Source of the DNA: an uncultured Flavobacterium sp.
GTDB taxonomy: Bacteria > Bacteroidota > Bacteroidia > Flavobacteriales > Flavobacteriaceae
Assembly: GCF_946481155.1 (NCBI RefSeq)
Contig: NZ_CAMLMK010000004.1
Location: forward strand, 1-64,000
DNA length: 64,000 bases
Direction of reading: 5' to 3'
In this document: one piece after another, positions 34,705-43,355 of the stretch
How the letters are laid out: every line of letters begins with the position of its first letter
Numbering within the stretch: position 1 is the first letter of the stretch
The notes under the pieces: generated by a model
What the model was told of the DNA's origin: nothing
Database searches by the model: none
What the model saw: the letters and a program-made list of their open reading frames with translations, nothing else
Translations under genes and position numbers: made by a program

Positions 34705-35922
34705 CTATAGTTCCAAAGCTTTTTTAGGATTGTTGTCCATTAAGATTTCAACCGGATTTTCCAAGGCTTCTTTCACAGCTACAAGGAATCCAACCGACTC
34801 ACGTCCGTCGATGATTCTGTGATCGTAAGATAATGCCACATACATTACCGGAGCGATAACGATTTGACCGTTTTTCACCACTGGTCTCTCCACCACATTG
34901 TGCATCCCTAAAATACCGGATTGCGGAGGATTGATGATTGGCGTAGATAACATACTTCCGAAAACACCACCATTAGAAATCGTGAAGGTTCCACCTGTCA
35001 TTTCGTCTACCGTGATTTGACCGTCACGCGCACGGATAGCCAAACGTTTGATTTCCGCTTCCACGCCTCTGAACGTTAAATTTTCAGCGTTGCGAACTAC
35101 CGGTACCATTAATCCTTTCGGACCAGAAACCGCTACGGAAATATCACAGAAATCGTAAGAGATTTTCTCCTGACCGTCGATCATGGAGTTTACATCCGGA
35201 TACAATTGTAAGGCACGCGTAACCGCTTTTGTAAAGAAAGACATAAAGCCTAATCCCATTTGGTGTTTCGCTTTAAACTCTTCTTTATATTGGTCACGCA
35301 AAGCGTAAATCGCGCTCATATCTACCTCGTTGAAAGTAGTCAGCATCGCAGTTTCGTTTTTGGCAGCCACTAAACGCTCGGCTACTTTACGACGTAACAT
35401 CGATAATTTTGATCTTTCCGATCCACGGGAACCACCGGTTGGTGTACCCATTGAAGGCACAGCGTTTACTGCATCGTCTTTGGTTACTCTTCCGCCTTTT
35501 CCTGTACCAACTATATCCGAAGGCTGGATGTTTTTTTCGTCTAGTATTTTTCTTGCTGCCGGAGACGGTGCATTTGTTGCATATGTTGCTGCTGCCGGAG
35601 CCGGAGCCGCTTTTGGAACCTCAGTCTTTGGAGCTTCAGTCGCTTTTTCTGTTGCTGCAGGAGCTGCACCACCCTCTGGTTTTGCTGCATCCGTATCGAT
35701 TAAACAAACTACTGCACCTACCGCTACTGTATCGCCTTCTTCCGCTTTAAGCGTAATGATACCGCTCATTTCAGCAGGTAACTCTAAAGTTGCTTTATCG
35801 GAATCAACCTCAGCAATAGCCTGGTCTTTTTCTACATAATCTCCGTCTTTTACTAGCCAAGTTGCAATTTCAACTTCTTTGATTGATTCCCCAGGTGAAG
35901 GGACTTTCATTTCTAAAATCAT
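34705..35922 (-). CDS. odhB: 2-oxoglutarate dehydrogenase E2, dihydrolipoyl succinyltransferase
   Basis: Transfers succinyl groups to CoA in the TCA cycle. The 405-residue protein has a lipoyl domain (about residues 1-75, lipoylated lysine in EVDSDKATLE), an alanine/proline-rich flexible linker (about 78-120), the E1/E3-binding domain (PSPAARKILDEKNIQPSDIV) and the catalytic core with SYDHRIIDGRE (active-site histidine near residue 375). The GTGKGGRVTKDD turn marks the end of the subunit-binding domain. odhA lies 53 bases upstream on the same strand, so the two form one unit. E3 (lpd) is not in the window. Confidence 0.96.
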   Translation of the reverse strand: MILEMKVPSPGESIKEVEIATWLVKDGDYVEKDQAIAEVDSDKATLELPAEMSGIITLKAEEGDTVAVGAVVCLIDTDAAKPEGGAAPAATEKATEAPKTEVPKAAPAPAAATYATNAPSPAARKILDEKNIQPSDIVGTGKGGRVTKDDAVNAVPSMGTPTGGSRGSERSKLSMLRRKVAERLVAAKNETAMLTTFNEVDMSAIYALRDQYKEEFKAKHQMGLGFMSFFTKAVTRALQLYPDVNSMIDGQEKISYDFCDISVAVSGPKGLMVPVVRNAENLTFRGVEAEIKRLAIRARDGQITVDEMTGGTFTISNGGVFGSMLSTPIINPPQSGILGMHNVVERPVVKNGQIVIAPVMYVALSYDHRIIDGRESVGFLVAVKEALENPVEILMDNNPKKALEL

Positions 35923-35975
35923 CCGTATGTAATTTTATAGTGTTGTTATTATCTTATTTGATCAAAAATACAATT

Positions 35976-38747
35976 TTATTGAAATAAAGTCTTGTCGAAA
36001 ACCATGGCAATGGCTGCGGCATGACGTTTTTTGGAACGCACGTAACTTCCTGCTGCCGGCGCACTGTATGCCTTCGGAGAAGCTACTCTGAATTTCACTT
36101 CATTGAAGTTCATCAGCATGTAACCATATGCACCCATATTTTTAGGTTCTTCCTGTGCCCAAACATAGTCGTCTACATTTGGATATTTGGCGATGATCGC
36201 TTTGATTTGCTCCACCGGTAACGGGAACAATTGCTCTAAACGAACGAAAGCGATATCTGTTCTTCCATTAGCTTCTCTTTCCGCCAATAAATCGTAATAG
36301 AATTTACCGGTACAGAATACCAATGATTTCACGTCGTTAGCATTTACACCTGCATCATCAATTACTTCTTCAAACTGCCCGTTTGCGAATTCCTCAATTG
36401 AAGAAACTGCTAATGGGTGACGCAATAAACTTTTCGGTGTGAAAACGATTAATGGCTTACGGAATTTCGTTACCATTTGTCTTCTCAACAAGTGGAAAAA
36501 GTTCGCAGGCGTTGTACAATCGGCCACATACATATTATGGTTGGCGCACAATTGTAAAAAACGTTCCATACGTGCCGAAGAGTGTTCCGCTCCCTGGTTT
36601 TCATATCCGTGTGGCAACAACATTACGATTCCGTTCTGGTTGTTCCATTTGTCTTCCGCAGCAGAAATATATTGGTCGATCATAATTTGCGCTCCGTTTC
36701 CGAAATCTCCAAATTGTGCTTCCCAGATAGTCAAGGCATTCGGATTGGCTAAGGCGTAACCGTAATCAAATCCTAAAACACCATATTCTGATAAATGCGA
36801 GTTATAAATCGAGAAGTTTCCTTTTTTGTTTGGAATATGATTCAATAAGATTACTTCTTCCTCAGAATCCTCTACTTTCACCACGGCGTGACGGTGCGAG
36901 AATGTTCCACGTTCTACGTCCTGACCGGAGATACGAACATCGTAGCCTTCTGTCAACAACGAACCGTACGCCAACATCTCACCCATTGCCCAGTCCAGTT
37001 TATCGGTTTCGAAGAACATTGTCTTTCTGTCGCCGATAAGCTTTGTGATTTTGCTGATGAATTTTTTGTCGGAAGGTAATTCCGTAATCACTTTTGCGAC
37101 ATCCGTTAAAGTGTTTTTAGCTACTTTCGTGTCGTATTTCTTAAGCATGTCTTCAGCTTCTGCCTGCTCGAAACCTTTCCATTCATTCTGCATGAACGGC
37201 GTAATGATTGTTAAATCTCTTTTACGGGATTCTTCAAGACTTTGCTCAAGGTTTGTTTTGTATTCTGCCTCCAATTCCGAAACATAATTCCCGTCGATAG
37301 AACCTTCTGCTTTTAATTTCTCAGCATAGATATCTCTCGCATTCTTATGCTTAGAAATTTCTTTGTATAATTTCGGCTGGGTAAAACGAGGCTCATCTCC
37401 TTCGTTATGGCCGTATTTTCTGTATCCTAATAAATCGATGAAAACGTCTGTTCCGAATTCCATACGGTAATCCAAAGCGAACAACATGGCGTGAACCACT
37501 GCTTCCGCGTCATCAGCATTTACGTGTAAAACCGGCGATAACGTTACTTTTGCAATGTCCGTACAATACAATGACGAACGCGCATCTAAATAATTCGTTG
37601 TAAATCCAACCTGGTTGTTCAAAACAACATGGATAGTTCCGTTGGTTTTATAACCGTCCAGTTTCGCCATCTGGATAATTTCGTAAACGATACCCTGACC
37701 TGCAACCGCAGCATCTCCGTGTACTGCGATCGGCAATACTTTTGATGGGTTTTCAGGATAATATTTATCTTGTTTAGCACGTGAGATTCCTTCAATAACA
37801 GCACCTACAGTTTCAAGGTGTGAAGGGTTCGGTGCTAAATTCACGTTGATTTTTTTACCGTTTTGCGTTTGTCTGTCGGCCGTTAACCCAAGGTGGTATT
37901 TTACGTCACCGTCGAACAAAGCATCATCATCGTAATCTTTCCCGTCGAATTCCGAGAAGATGTCCTGTGTCTTTTTTCCGAACACATTCGCCAACACGTT
38001 CAGACGGCCACGGTGTGCCATTCCCATCACGAACTGCTCTACGCCTCTGTCAGCAGCAGCTTCGATAAGGAAATCCAAAGCCGGGATAGCCGATTCGATT
38101 CCCTCTAATGAGAAACGTTTCTGGCCTACATATTTGGTATGAAGGAAGTTCTCGAAAGAAACTGCTTCGTTTAATTTTTTAAGGATCCGTTTCTTCTGAT
38201 CCGCGTCAAAATTGGGAAGGTTGTCGTTAACATCAAGTTTTCTCTGAATCCAGTCGATGGTTTTCGGATCCTTGATGTACATGTATTCGATACCTATTGA
38301 CTCGCAATACACTTTGTTTAAGTGGTTCAGGATATCCTGAAGGGAACAAGGTTTTAGGTTCACGATTTTTGCGGCATCGAAAACCGTATTTAAATCGGCA
38401 CTCGTCAAGCCGAAATTTTCTATCGCCAAATCCGGGGAATAGCTTCTTCTGTCGCGTACCGGGTTGGTTTTCGTAAATAGGTGACCGCGGGTTCTGTAAC
38501 CGTCGATCAGCTTTAAAACGTTAAATTCTTTTTGTAATTTTTCGGAAACCAAAGAGCAGTCTGCGCCTCCATTGGCCATATTTTCCAGTTCCTCAGCCAT
38601 TCCATTGCCAAATTCATTGGCGAAATCAAAGCCTTGGAAAAAACTCCTCCAACTTGGTTCTACGCTATCAGGATTTTGTAAATATTGATCGTATAAATCT
38701 GCAAAAAATGCAGTATGTGCTGCGTTTAAAAAGGAAAACCTATCCAT
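35976..38747 (-). CDS. odhA: 2-oxoglutarate dehydrogenase E1 component
   Basis: Thiamine-diphosphate enzyme that decarboxylates 2-oxoglutarate in the TCA cycle. The 923-residue protein has the N-terminal E2-binding stretch (FLNAAHTAFFADLYDQYLQ, with EPSWRSFF), the active-site region FVMGMAHRGRLNVLANV, the thiamine-binding HGDAAVAGQGIVYE and NNQVGFTT blocks, and the C-terminal transketolase-like segments GTFSHRHAVV and LLPHGYENQGAEHSSARMER. Full length for the family. It is followed by odhB and preceded by a TACTTTTG -7 box. Confidence 0.97.
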   Translation of the reverse strand: MDRFSFLNAAHTAFFADLYDQYLQNPDSVEPSWRSFFQGFDFANEFGNGMAEELENMANGGADCSLVSEKLQKEFNVLKLIDGYRTRGHLFTKTNPVRDRRSYSPDLAIENFGLTSADLNTVFDAAKIVNLKPCSLQDILNHLNKVYCESIGIEYMYIKDPKTIDWIQRKLDVNDNLPNFDADQKKRILKKLNEAVSFENFLHTKYVGQKRFSLEGIESAIPALDFLIEAAADRGVEQFVMGMAHRGRLNVLANVFGKKTQDIFSEFDGKDYDDDALFDGDVKYHLGLTADRQTQNGKKINVNLAPNPSHLETVGAVIEGISRAKQDKYYPENPSKVLPIAVHGDAAVAGQGIVYEIIQMAKLDGYKTNGTIHVVLNNQVGFTTNYLDARSSLYCTDIAKVTLSPVLHVNADDAEAVVHAMLFALDYRMEFGTDVFIDLLGYRKYGHNEGDEPRFTQPKLYKEISKHKNARDIYAEKLKAEGSIDGNYVSELEAEYKTNLEQSLEESRKRDLTIITPFMQNEWKGFEQAEAEDMLKKYDTKVAKNTLTDVAKVITELPSDKKFISKITKLIGDRKTMFFETDKLDWAMGEMLAYGSLLTEGYDVRISGQDVERGTFSHRHAVVKVEDSEEEVILLNHIPNKKGNFSIYNSHLSEYGVLGFDYGYALANPNALTIWEAQFGDFGNGAQIMIDQYISAAEDKWNNQNGIVMLLPHGYENQGAEHSSARMERFLQLCANHNMYVADCTTPANFFHLLRRQMVTKFRKPLIVFTPKSLLRHPLAVSSIEEFANGQFEEVIDDAGVNANDVKSLVFCTGKFYYDLLAEREANGRTDIAFVRLEQLFPLPVEQIKAIIAKYPNVDDYVWAQEEPKNMGAYGYMLMNFNEVKFRVASPKAYSAPAAGSYVRSKKRHAAAIAMVFDKTLFQ

Positions 38748-38788
38748 AATTCGGTCAAATGACGATTTTGGGTTAAAAAATTTTATCG

Positions 38789-38796
38789 CAAAAGTA
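38789..38796 (-). promoter_or_regulatory. Putative -7 promoter element of odhA-odhB
   Basis: The minus strand reads TACTTTTG, matching TAnnTTTG, 41 bases before the odhA ATG. Confidence 0.45.
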
Positions 38797-38855
38797 CAAT
38801 TCTTTATAATAATCTTCTAATGTTTTTCATACTTTTATATCATAAATTCTTCTTA

Positions 38856-39410
38856 ATGACGAAGTTCAAAATAAATATATCCAGTTATTTAACAATCCTT
38901 TTAAGTTCTTTACTTTTTTTAACAGGATGTCCCTCATTAAAAGCACAGGATACTATTGTTTCCCATCAAAAAAGCGATTTTTGGAGGAATGTTCAGTTCG
39001 GTGGCGGACTAGGATTGAGCGTAGGCAATAACTATACCGACATCATGGTTGCGCCCAGCGGAATTTACAATCTAAATGAGTATGTTTCAGTAGGTTTGGG
39101 TATGCAGTATGCTTTTGTCAAACAGAAAGATCTATTCCAGTCACATATCTACGGCCCCAGTCTTATTGGCCTGTTTAATCCAATCCCGGAAGCACAACTT
39201 TCCGTGGAATTGGAGGAGCTTCGGGTTAACAATACCTACACTCAATTTTCCCCCGACATAAAAGACAATTTCTGGAACACTTCCCTGTTTCTTGGAGCAG
39301 GTTATCGGGCCCAAAATGTTACGATTGGTATCCGATATAATATTCTGTACCGGGAAGCTAATAATGTTTACAACCAGGCGTGGCTTCCTTTTGTGAGGGT
39401 TTATTTTTAA
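38856..39410 (+). CDS. Secreted beta-barrel-like protein of unknown function
   Basis: A 184-residue exported protein. The ATG at 38856 gives a signal sequence with a hydrophobic core and the sequence FLTGCPSLKAQ, so it could be cut by signal peptidase I after KAQ or be a lipoprotein at the cysteine. The mature part has alternating strands (NVQFGGGLGLSVGN, YNLNEYVSVGLGMQYAF, LFLGAGYRAQNVTIGIRYNI), ending in an aromatic FVRVYF, as in small outer-membrane barrels. No named family is recognised. The stop codon overlaps the ATG of the next gene (TAATG). Confidence 0.7.
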   Translation: MTKFKINISSYLTILLSSLLFLTGCPSLKAQDTIVSHQKSDFWRNVQFGGGLGLSVGNNYTDIMVAPSGIYNLNEYVSVGLGMQYAFVKQKDLFQSHIYGPSLIGLFNPIPEAQLSVELEELRVNNTYTQFSPDIKDNFWNTSLFLGAGYRAQNVTIGIRYNILYREANNVYNQAWLPFVRVYF

Positions 39411-40066
39411 TGATATTTATGAAGCTAAAACACCTATTCTTTGCGGCTTTTTTACTGGTTCTTAGGGCATCCTCAAGTCATGCGCAGGAAACCCTGCTAA
39501 TTGAAATTTATGGTGATCTGGACAAGGATGGCATTGCTGAAAAAATATCTGTACAGGAATTAAGCGAAGAAGGAGAAGACGGTAAAATCCGATTGCTTCA
39601 GATCTTCAAAAAAATCAATAATCACTGGAAAATAATAGCTACCTCTAAAACCGCTATTCTTGGAAGTGAAGGCGGCGGTATGATGGGCGATCCTTTTTTT
39701 GACGAACTGATATCCATAAAAAATGGAGTCATCACCATTGAGCATACGGGAGGCTCCAGCTGGAAATGGAGCACTACCCACAAATACCGTTTTCAAAACA
39801 AGAATTTCGAACTAATCGGCTACGCAACGCATTATGGCAAATTATGCGAATATTGGGCTGAATTTGATTACAACCTATCCACGGGAAAGATAAAGTATAA
39901 AAAAGAACACGAGATCTGCGATCAGCAAACCGGCGAATCGACTATCACAAAAACTGAGAAAGAGATATTTGTCAAGAAATTGAAAAAACTGCCCAATTTG
40001 CAGGATATCAATGTGCGGGAAATAAAAATCATCTCCCCAAAATACAAAGAGGAACTTACTTTTTAA
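39410..40066 (+). CDS. Secreted protein of unknown function
   Basis: A 218-residue exported protein with a signal peptide (KLKHLFFAAFLLVLRASSSH followed by AQ). The mature part begins with a calcium-loop-like YGDLDKDGIAEKI, similar to single FG-GAP/VCBS-type repeats, then a beta-rich body and a lysine-rich C-terminus. The start at 39410 overlaps the previous stop as TAATG; an ATG at 39419 is equally possible. Coupling suggests co-expression with the barrel-like protein. The 3' end overlaps the convergent gene by four bases. No function assigned. Confidence 0.7.
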   Translation: MIFMKLKHLFFAAFLLVLRASSSHAQETLLIEIYGDLDKDGIAEKISVQELSEEGEDGKIRLLQIFKKINNHWKIIATSKTAILGSEGGGMMGDPFFDELISIKNGVITIEHTGGSSWKWSTTHKYRFQNKNFELIGYATHYGKLCEYWAEFDYNLSTGKIKYKKEHEICDQQTGESTITKTEKEIFVKKLKKLPNLQDINVREIKIISPKYKEELTF

Positions 40067-40416
40067 AGCCGGTTCCGGAACCAGACTTTCTGCCATTCCC
40101 TTTTTAAAATCAGGAAAGCAACCTGTTCGGCAAGTTCGGAGATATCGGAGCCATCGAGCTTTTTGATCTGGTCTTCGGGAACATCAATAATGTAAAGCAA
40201 GTTTAAATACTCCGCGAATTTGAACTGAATAAGTCGGTAGATCTTATCGTGCAGCTGTAGTTTCAGGTCAATCGGGGTGATCGAAAGAGGAAAATCCACG
40301 CCTTCATTGGCCAGCAAAAAATCCTTATTAATCTGCTCTACTAATTTGAGGTACAGTTCTTCTTTCTGCGCTTCGGAAAGCAGTAAATCAGTGCTCTGTG
40401 GGACGATGTACATCAT
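40063..40416 (-). CDS. Conserved small protein of unknown function, coupled to the polyprenyl synthetase gene
   Basis: A 117-residue soluble protein without signal peptide or membrane helix. It is mostly helical and charged (SEAQKEELYLKLVEQINKDF, then KLQLHDKIYRLIQFKFAEYL). Its ATG overlaps the stop of the upstream polyprenyl synthetase gene as ATGA, so it is very likely translationally coupled to it. I do not recognise the family. The tight pairing suggests a role near isoprenoid synthesis or use, which is inference. It overlaps the plus-strand neighbour's stop by four bases. Confidence 0.75.
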   Translation of the reverse strand: MMYIVPQSTDLLLSEAQKEELYLKLVEQINKDFLLANEGVDFPLSITPIDLKLQLHDKIYRLIQFKFAEYLNLLYIIDVPEDQIKKLDGSDISELAEQVAFLILKREWQKVWFRNRL

Positions 40417-41387
40417 ACGTTTCTCATCATTAAATTTTCGCCAAAGGTTTTCAGGATTTCTTTTTTCTCCGGCCCGATATCCATTTTTTCCAGCGTGGCA
40501 AAAGCCTTAAAAGTATACTCTTTAATTGCTTCCTGTGTAGCTTCACTGGCCGTTGTCTGATCAAATATAGTTTTCACCGAAGTGATCTTATCCGTATTAT
40601 CGTTTGGCTGAATCGAGAATAAATGCAGCAATTGCTCTTTTTCTTCCTCTTTGGCAAATTCGATCGCTTTCAGGTACAAATAGGTCTTCTTGTTCTCGAT
40701 GATATCGCCGCCCACCTGCTTCCCGAAGGTTAATGGATCTCCAAACGCATCCAGAAAATCGTCCTGCAGTTGGAAAGCAATGCCGAGATTCAATCCAAAA
40801 TCATAAATCAGGTTTGCATTTTCTTCCGAAGTTTCGGCTACTATCGCTCCCATTTTCATTGCTGCACCCACTAAAACCGCTGTTTTATACTCGATCATTT
40901 TCAGGTATTCCGGAATGGTTACATCGTCACGGCTTTCAAAATCCACGTCCCATTGTTGTCCTTCGCAGACTTCCAATGCCGTTTTACTGAACAATTTCGC
41001 CAAATCCCTGAAGATTTTAGGTTCGTATTGCTCAAAATATTGGTACGCCAAAATCAGCATCGCATCTCCCGAAAGAATTCCCGTATTGATATTCCATTTT
41101 TCGTGAACGGTTTCGTTTCCGCGGCGTAATGGCGCATCGTCCATAATATCGTCATGGATAAGCGAGAAATTATGAAAAACTTCCACGGCGGTTGCGGCGG
41201 CCAAGGCTTTCTTATAATCGGCATTAAACGTTTCGGCGGCCATTAAGGTCAGCACCGGACGCATTCTCTTCCCGCCCAACGACAAAATATATTGAATGGG
41301 TTCGTATAAATTTTTTGGTTCCCTGTCGATGGAAATACTTGAAAAATGCTCGGCAACAAACGCCTGGTATTCAGAAATGGAATGCAT
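40413..41387 (-). CDS. Polyprenyl (farnesyl/geranylgeranyl-type) diphosphate synthase
   Basis: Head-to-tail prenyltransferase building allylic isoprenyl diphosphates, precursors of quinones and carotenoids. The 324-residue protein has the first aspartate-rich motif LIHDDIMDDAPLRRG (D79, D80, D83), the second as LQDDFLDAFGD near residue 208, and the substrate lysine/arginine block GGKRMRPVL (38-46). The product chain length cannot be fixed by eye. The gene at 40063 is coupled by a stop-start overlap. An imperfect -7 box (TACTTTAG) lies about 15 bases upstream of the ATG. Confidence 0.92.
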   Translation of the reverse strand: MHSISEYQAFVAEHFSSISIDREPKNLYEPIQYILSLGGKRMRPVLTLMAAETFNADYKKALAAATAVEVFHNFSLIHDDIMDDAPLRRGNETVHEKWNINTGILSGDAMLILAYQYFEQYEPKIFRDLAKLFSKTALEVCEGQQWDVDFESRDDVTIPEYLKMIEYKTAVLVGAAMKMGAIVAETSEENANLIYDFGLNLGIAFQLQDDFLDAFGDPLTFGKQVGGDIIENKKTYLYLKAIEFAKEEEKEQLLHLFSIQPNDNTDKITSVKTIFDQTTASEATQEAIKEYTFKAFATLEKMDIGPEKKEILKTFGENLMMRNV

Positions 41388-41468
41388 GCAACTAATTTTT
41401 TGCTAAAGTACTTCAATTTACACAGTTTTTCAAACTATTACTAAATGTTAATTTTATCTTAAAAACTA

Positions 41469-41508
41469 GGAAACTTTTTTAGTGTTTAAAGTTTCCTTTC
41501 TACATTTG
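41469..41508 (+). promoter_or_regulatory. TetR-type operator and -7 box upstream of the MBL gene
   Basis: A 28-base inverted repeat at 41469-41496, with arms GGAAACT and AGTTTCC, ends four bases before the -7 box TACATTTG (41501-41508). The same arms, length and spacing occur before tetR at 42691. Binding here would block the -33 to -7 region, as expected for repression. Confidence 0.75.
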
Positions 41509-41531
41509 CATAGAAATTAAAGGTTAAAAAA

Positions 41532-42626
41532 ATGATTACAGCACTTATAATACTAGCATTCGCATTTCTTTCCATAGCTTTATTTCTACAGCGACCTCAA
41601 TTTGGACAAACCCCAAAAGGGGAACGATTGGAAAGAATCAAAACTTCTGTTAACTATGCCAACGGAACATTTCAAAATCAAAGCCCTACGCCCGATTTAA
41701 CAGAAGGCGCCACTTTCTTTTCAGTGATGAATGCATTTTTATTTACTAAAAAAGAACGCAACAAACCTTCCGGAGCTATTCCTTCAATAAAAACAGACTT
41801 GCATAACTTAAATCCAGAACAAGACATGTTGGTTTGGTTCGGGCATTCCTCCTATTTTCTCCAGATTGATGGGAAGAAAATTTTAGTCGATCCTGTTTTA
41901 AGTGGCTCTGCATCACCAGTTTCCTTTACAACAAAAGCATTTAAAGGAACTGATCTATATGCTGCCGAGGATATTCCGGAAATTGATTACCTGCTTATTA
42001 CCCACGATCATTGGGATCATCTTGATTACAAAACAATCAGAAAACTAAAACCAAGAATCGAAAAAGTGATCTGTGGCTTAGGAACCGGGGCTCATTTAGA
42101 GCATTGGGGCTTTTCACCGGAGCAAATTATTGAGAAAGACTGGAACGAAAAGATTTTTCTCGACATTGGCTTTTCCATTACCACCGTTCCCGCACGACAT
42201 TTTTCGGGACGCGGATTAAAACGCAACAAGTCGCTTTGGATGTCGTATGCCCTGGAAACCCCTTCAATGAAAATCTACATTGGCGGTGACAGCGGTTATG
42301 ATAACCATTTTGCAAAAGCCGGGGAAGATCTTGGGCCTTTCGATTTGGCTATTCTGGAAAACGGCCAATACGACAAAAGCTGGAAACATATTCACATGAT
42401 GCCTGAGGAAGTGCTTCAGGCTGCGGAAGACTTAAATGCGAAAAAATTATTCCCTGTCCACTCCGGAAAATTTGCCTTAGCACTTCACGATTGGGATGAG
42501 CCGTTGTCAAAAATTAGTGCATTGAGCAAAGAAACCGACCTTCCGCTACTGACGCCCCGCATTGGTGAAATTGTTCAGCTGAAACAAGACCAAAAATTTA
42601 CAAAATGGTGGTCTTACGCTAACTAA
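41532..42626 (+). CDS. Membrane-anchored MBL-fold hydrolase, NAPE-PLD/RomA-like
   Basis: A 364-residue protein with an N-terminal membrane helix (about residues 2-19) and a metallo-beta-lactamase fold. The dinuclear zinc motif is THDHWDHLD (near 156-164). Further ligands are in VPARHFSGRG, IYIGGDSGYDNHF and FPVHSGKF. The block LGPFDLAILENGQYDKSWKHIHMMPEE matches the NAPE-PLD-like branch, which includes RomA. A phospholipid or related phosphodiester substrate is possible but unproven. It precedes tetR and shares its operator sequence, so it probably belongs to the same regulon as the RND pump. Confidence 0.88.
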   Translation: MITALIILAFAFLSIALFLQRPQFGQTPKGERLERIKTSVNYANGTFQNQSPTPDLTEGATFFSVMNAFLFTKKERNKPSGAIPSIKTDLHNLNPEQDMLVWFGHSSYFLQIDGKKILVDPVLSGSASPVSFTTKAFKGTDLYAAEDIPEIDYLLITHDHWDHLDYKTIRKLKPRIEKVICGLGTGAHLEHWGFSPEQIIEKDWNEKIFLDIGFSITTVPARHFSGRGLKRNKSLWMSYALETPSMKIYIGGDSGYDNHFAKAGEDLGPFDLAILENGQYDKSWKHIHMMPEEVLQAAEDLNAKKLFPVHSGKFALALHDWDEPLSKISALSKETDLPLLTPRIGEIVQLKQDQKFTKWWSYAN

Positions 42627-42690
42627 ATCAAAACAAATTGTTACAAAATTGTAAGTTTTTACCTAAATGTTAAATAAATGTGAAAACAAA

Positions 42691-42730
42691 GGAAACTATT
42701 TTTGTGTTAAAAGTTTCCTCTATAAATTTG
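42691..42730 (+). promoter_or_regulatory. TetR-type operator and promoter of tetR and the efflux operon
   Basis: A 28-base inverted repeat at 42691-42718 (arms GGAAACT and AGTTTCC) ends four bases before the -7 box TAAATTTG (42723-42730). A TTTG (42701-42704) inside the operator is at a workable -33 spacing. The match to the site at 41469 indicates autoregulation. Confidence 0.78.
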
Positions 42731-42755
42731 CGTACTTAAAGCCCGACAAAATACA

Positions 42756-43352
42756 ATGAAAGAGAAAATAATCCGCAAAGCCAGCGACATGTTTTTAAAA
42801 CTCGGTTTTAAAAGCGTGACCATGGACGATATTGCCGGCGAGATGTGTATCTCAAAGAAAACCATCTACAAATATTTCTGCAATAAGGAAATCCTGATTG
42901 AGGAAACCACTGCAAAAATCCACACTGATGTTCATGAAAAAATAGACGTCATTGTTGCCGAAAACTACAATGCGATTGAAGAAAATTTTGAAATCCGAAA
43001 GATGTTCAAGGAATTATTTAAATACTATGATACTTCTCCGCTCTATCAGCTAAAAAAACATTATCCCGCCATTTACGAAAAGATTATCAGCGAAGAAGTC
43101 CGCGCCTGTGATGTGTATTTTGAACAAAATATCCTTAAGGGAATTCAGGAAGGAATGTACCGGAAAGATCTTGATGTCAAAACAGCAGTGCAGTTTTATT
43201 ACACGTTGATTTTCAGCATAAACGAAAATACCATGTCTGAAAAAGAAGCGCAGGAACTGGAACTGCACGCCTTAGAATACCATACCAGAGCCATTGCCAC
43301 GCCAAAAGGCATCATCGAACTAGAGAAACAATTATCAACCCACAATATATAA
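42756..43352 (+). CDS. TetR/AcrR family transcriptional regulator
   Basis: A 198-residue regulator. The N-terminal three-helix DNA-binding domain (about residues 4-48) contains the helix-turn-helix VTMDDIAGEMCISKKTIYKYF. The C-terminal part is helical and ligand-binding, with no family-specific signature. It is the first gene of tetR - tolC - adaptor - RND (gap of three bases to tolC). The palindrome in its promoter, repeated before the MBL gene, is the likely operator. The ligand is unknown; pump substrates are the usual inducers. Confidence 0.93.
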   Translation: MKEKIIRKASDMFLKLGFKSVTMDDIAGEMCISKKTIYKYFCNKEILIEETTAKIHTDVHEKIDVIVAENYNAIEENFEIRKMFKELFKYYDTSPLYQLKKHYPAIYEKIISEEVRACDVYFEQNILKGIQEGMYRKDLDVKTAVQFYYTLIFSINENTMSEKEAQELELHALEYHTRAIATPKGIIELEKQLSTHNI

Positions 43353-43355
43353 TCC

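Noticed and set aside
35330..35839. 169-codon plus-strand frame rich in Ala, Ser and Val opposite odhB
   Set aside because: Mirror image of the alanine/proline-rich linker and lipoyl domain of odhB. Low complexity, not a gene.
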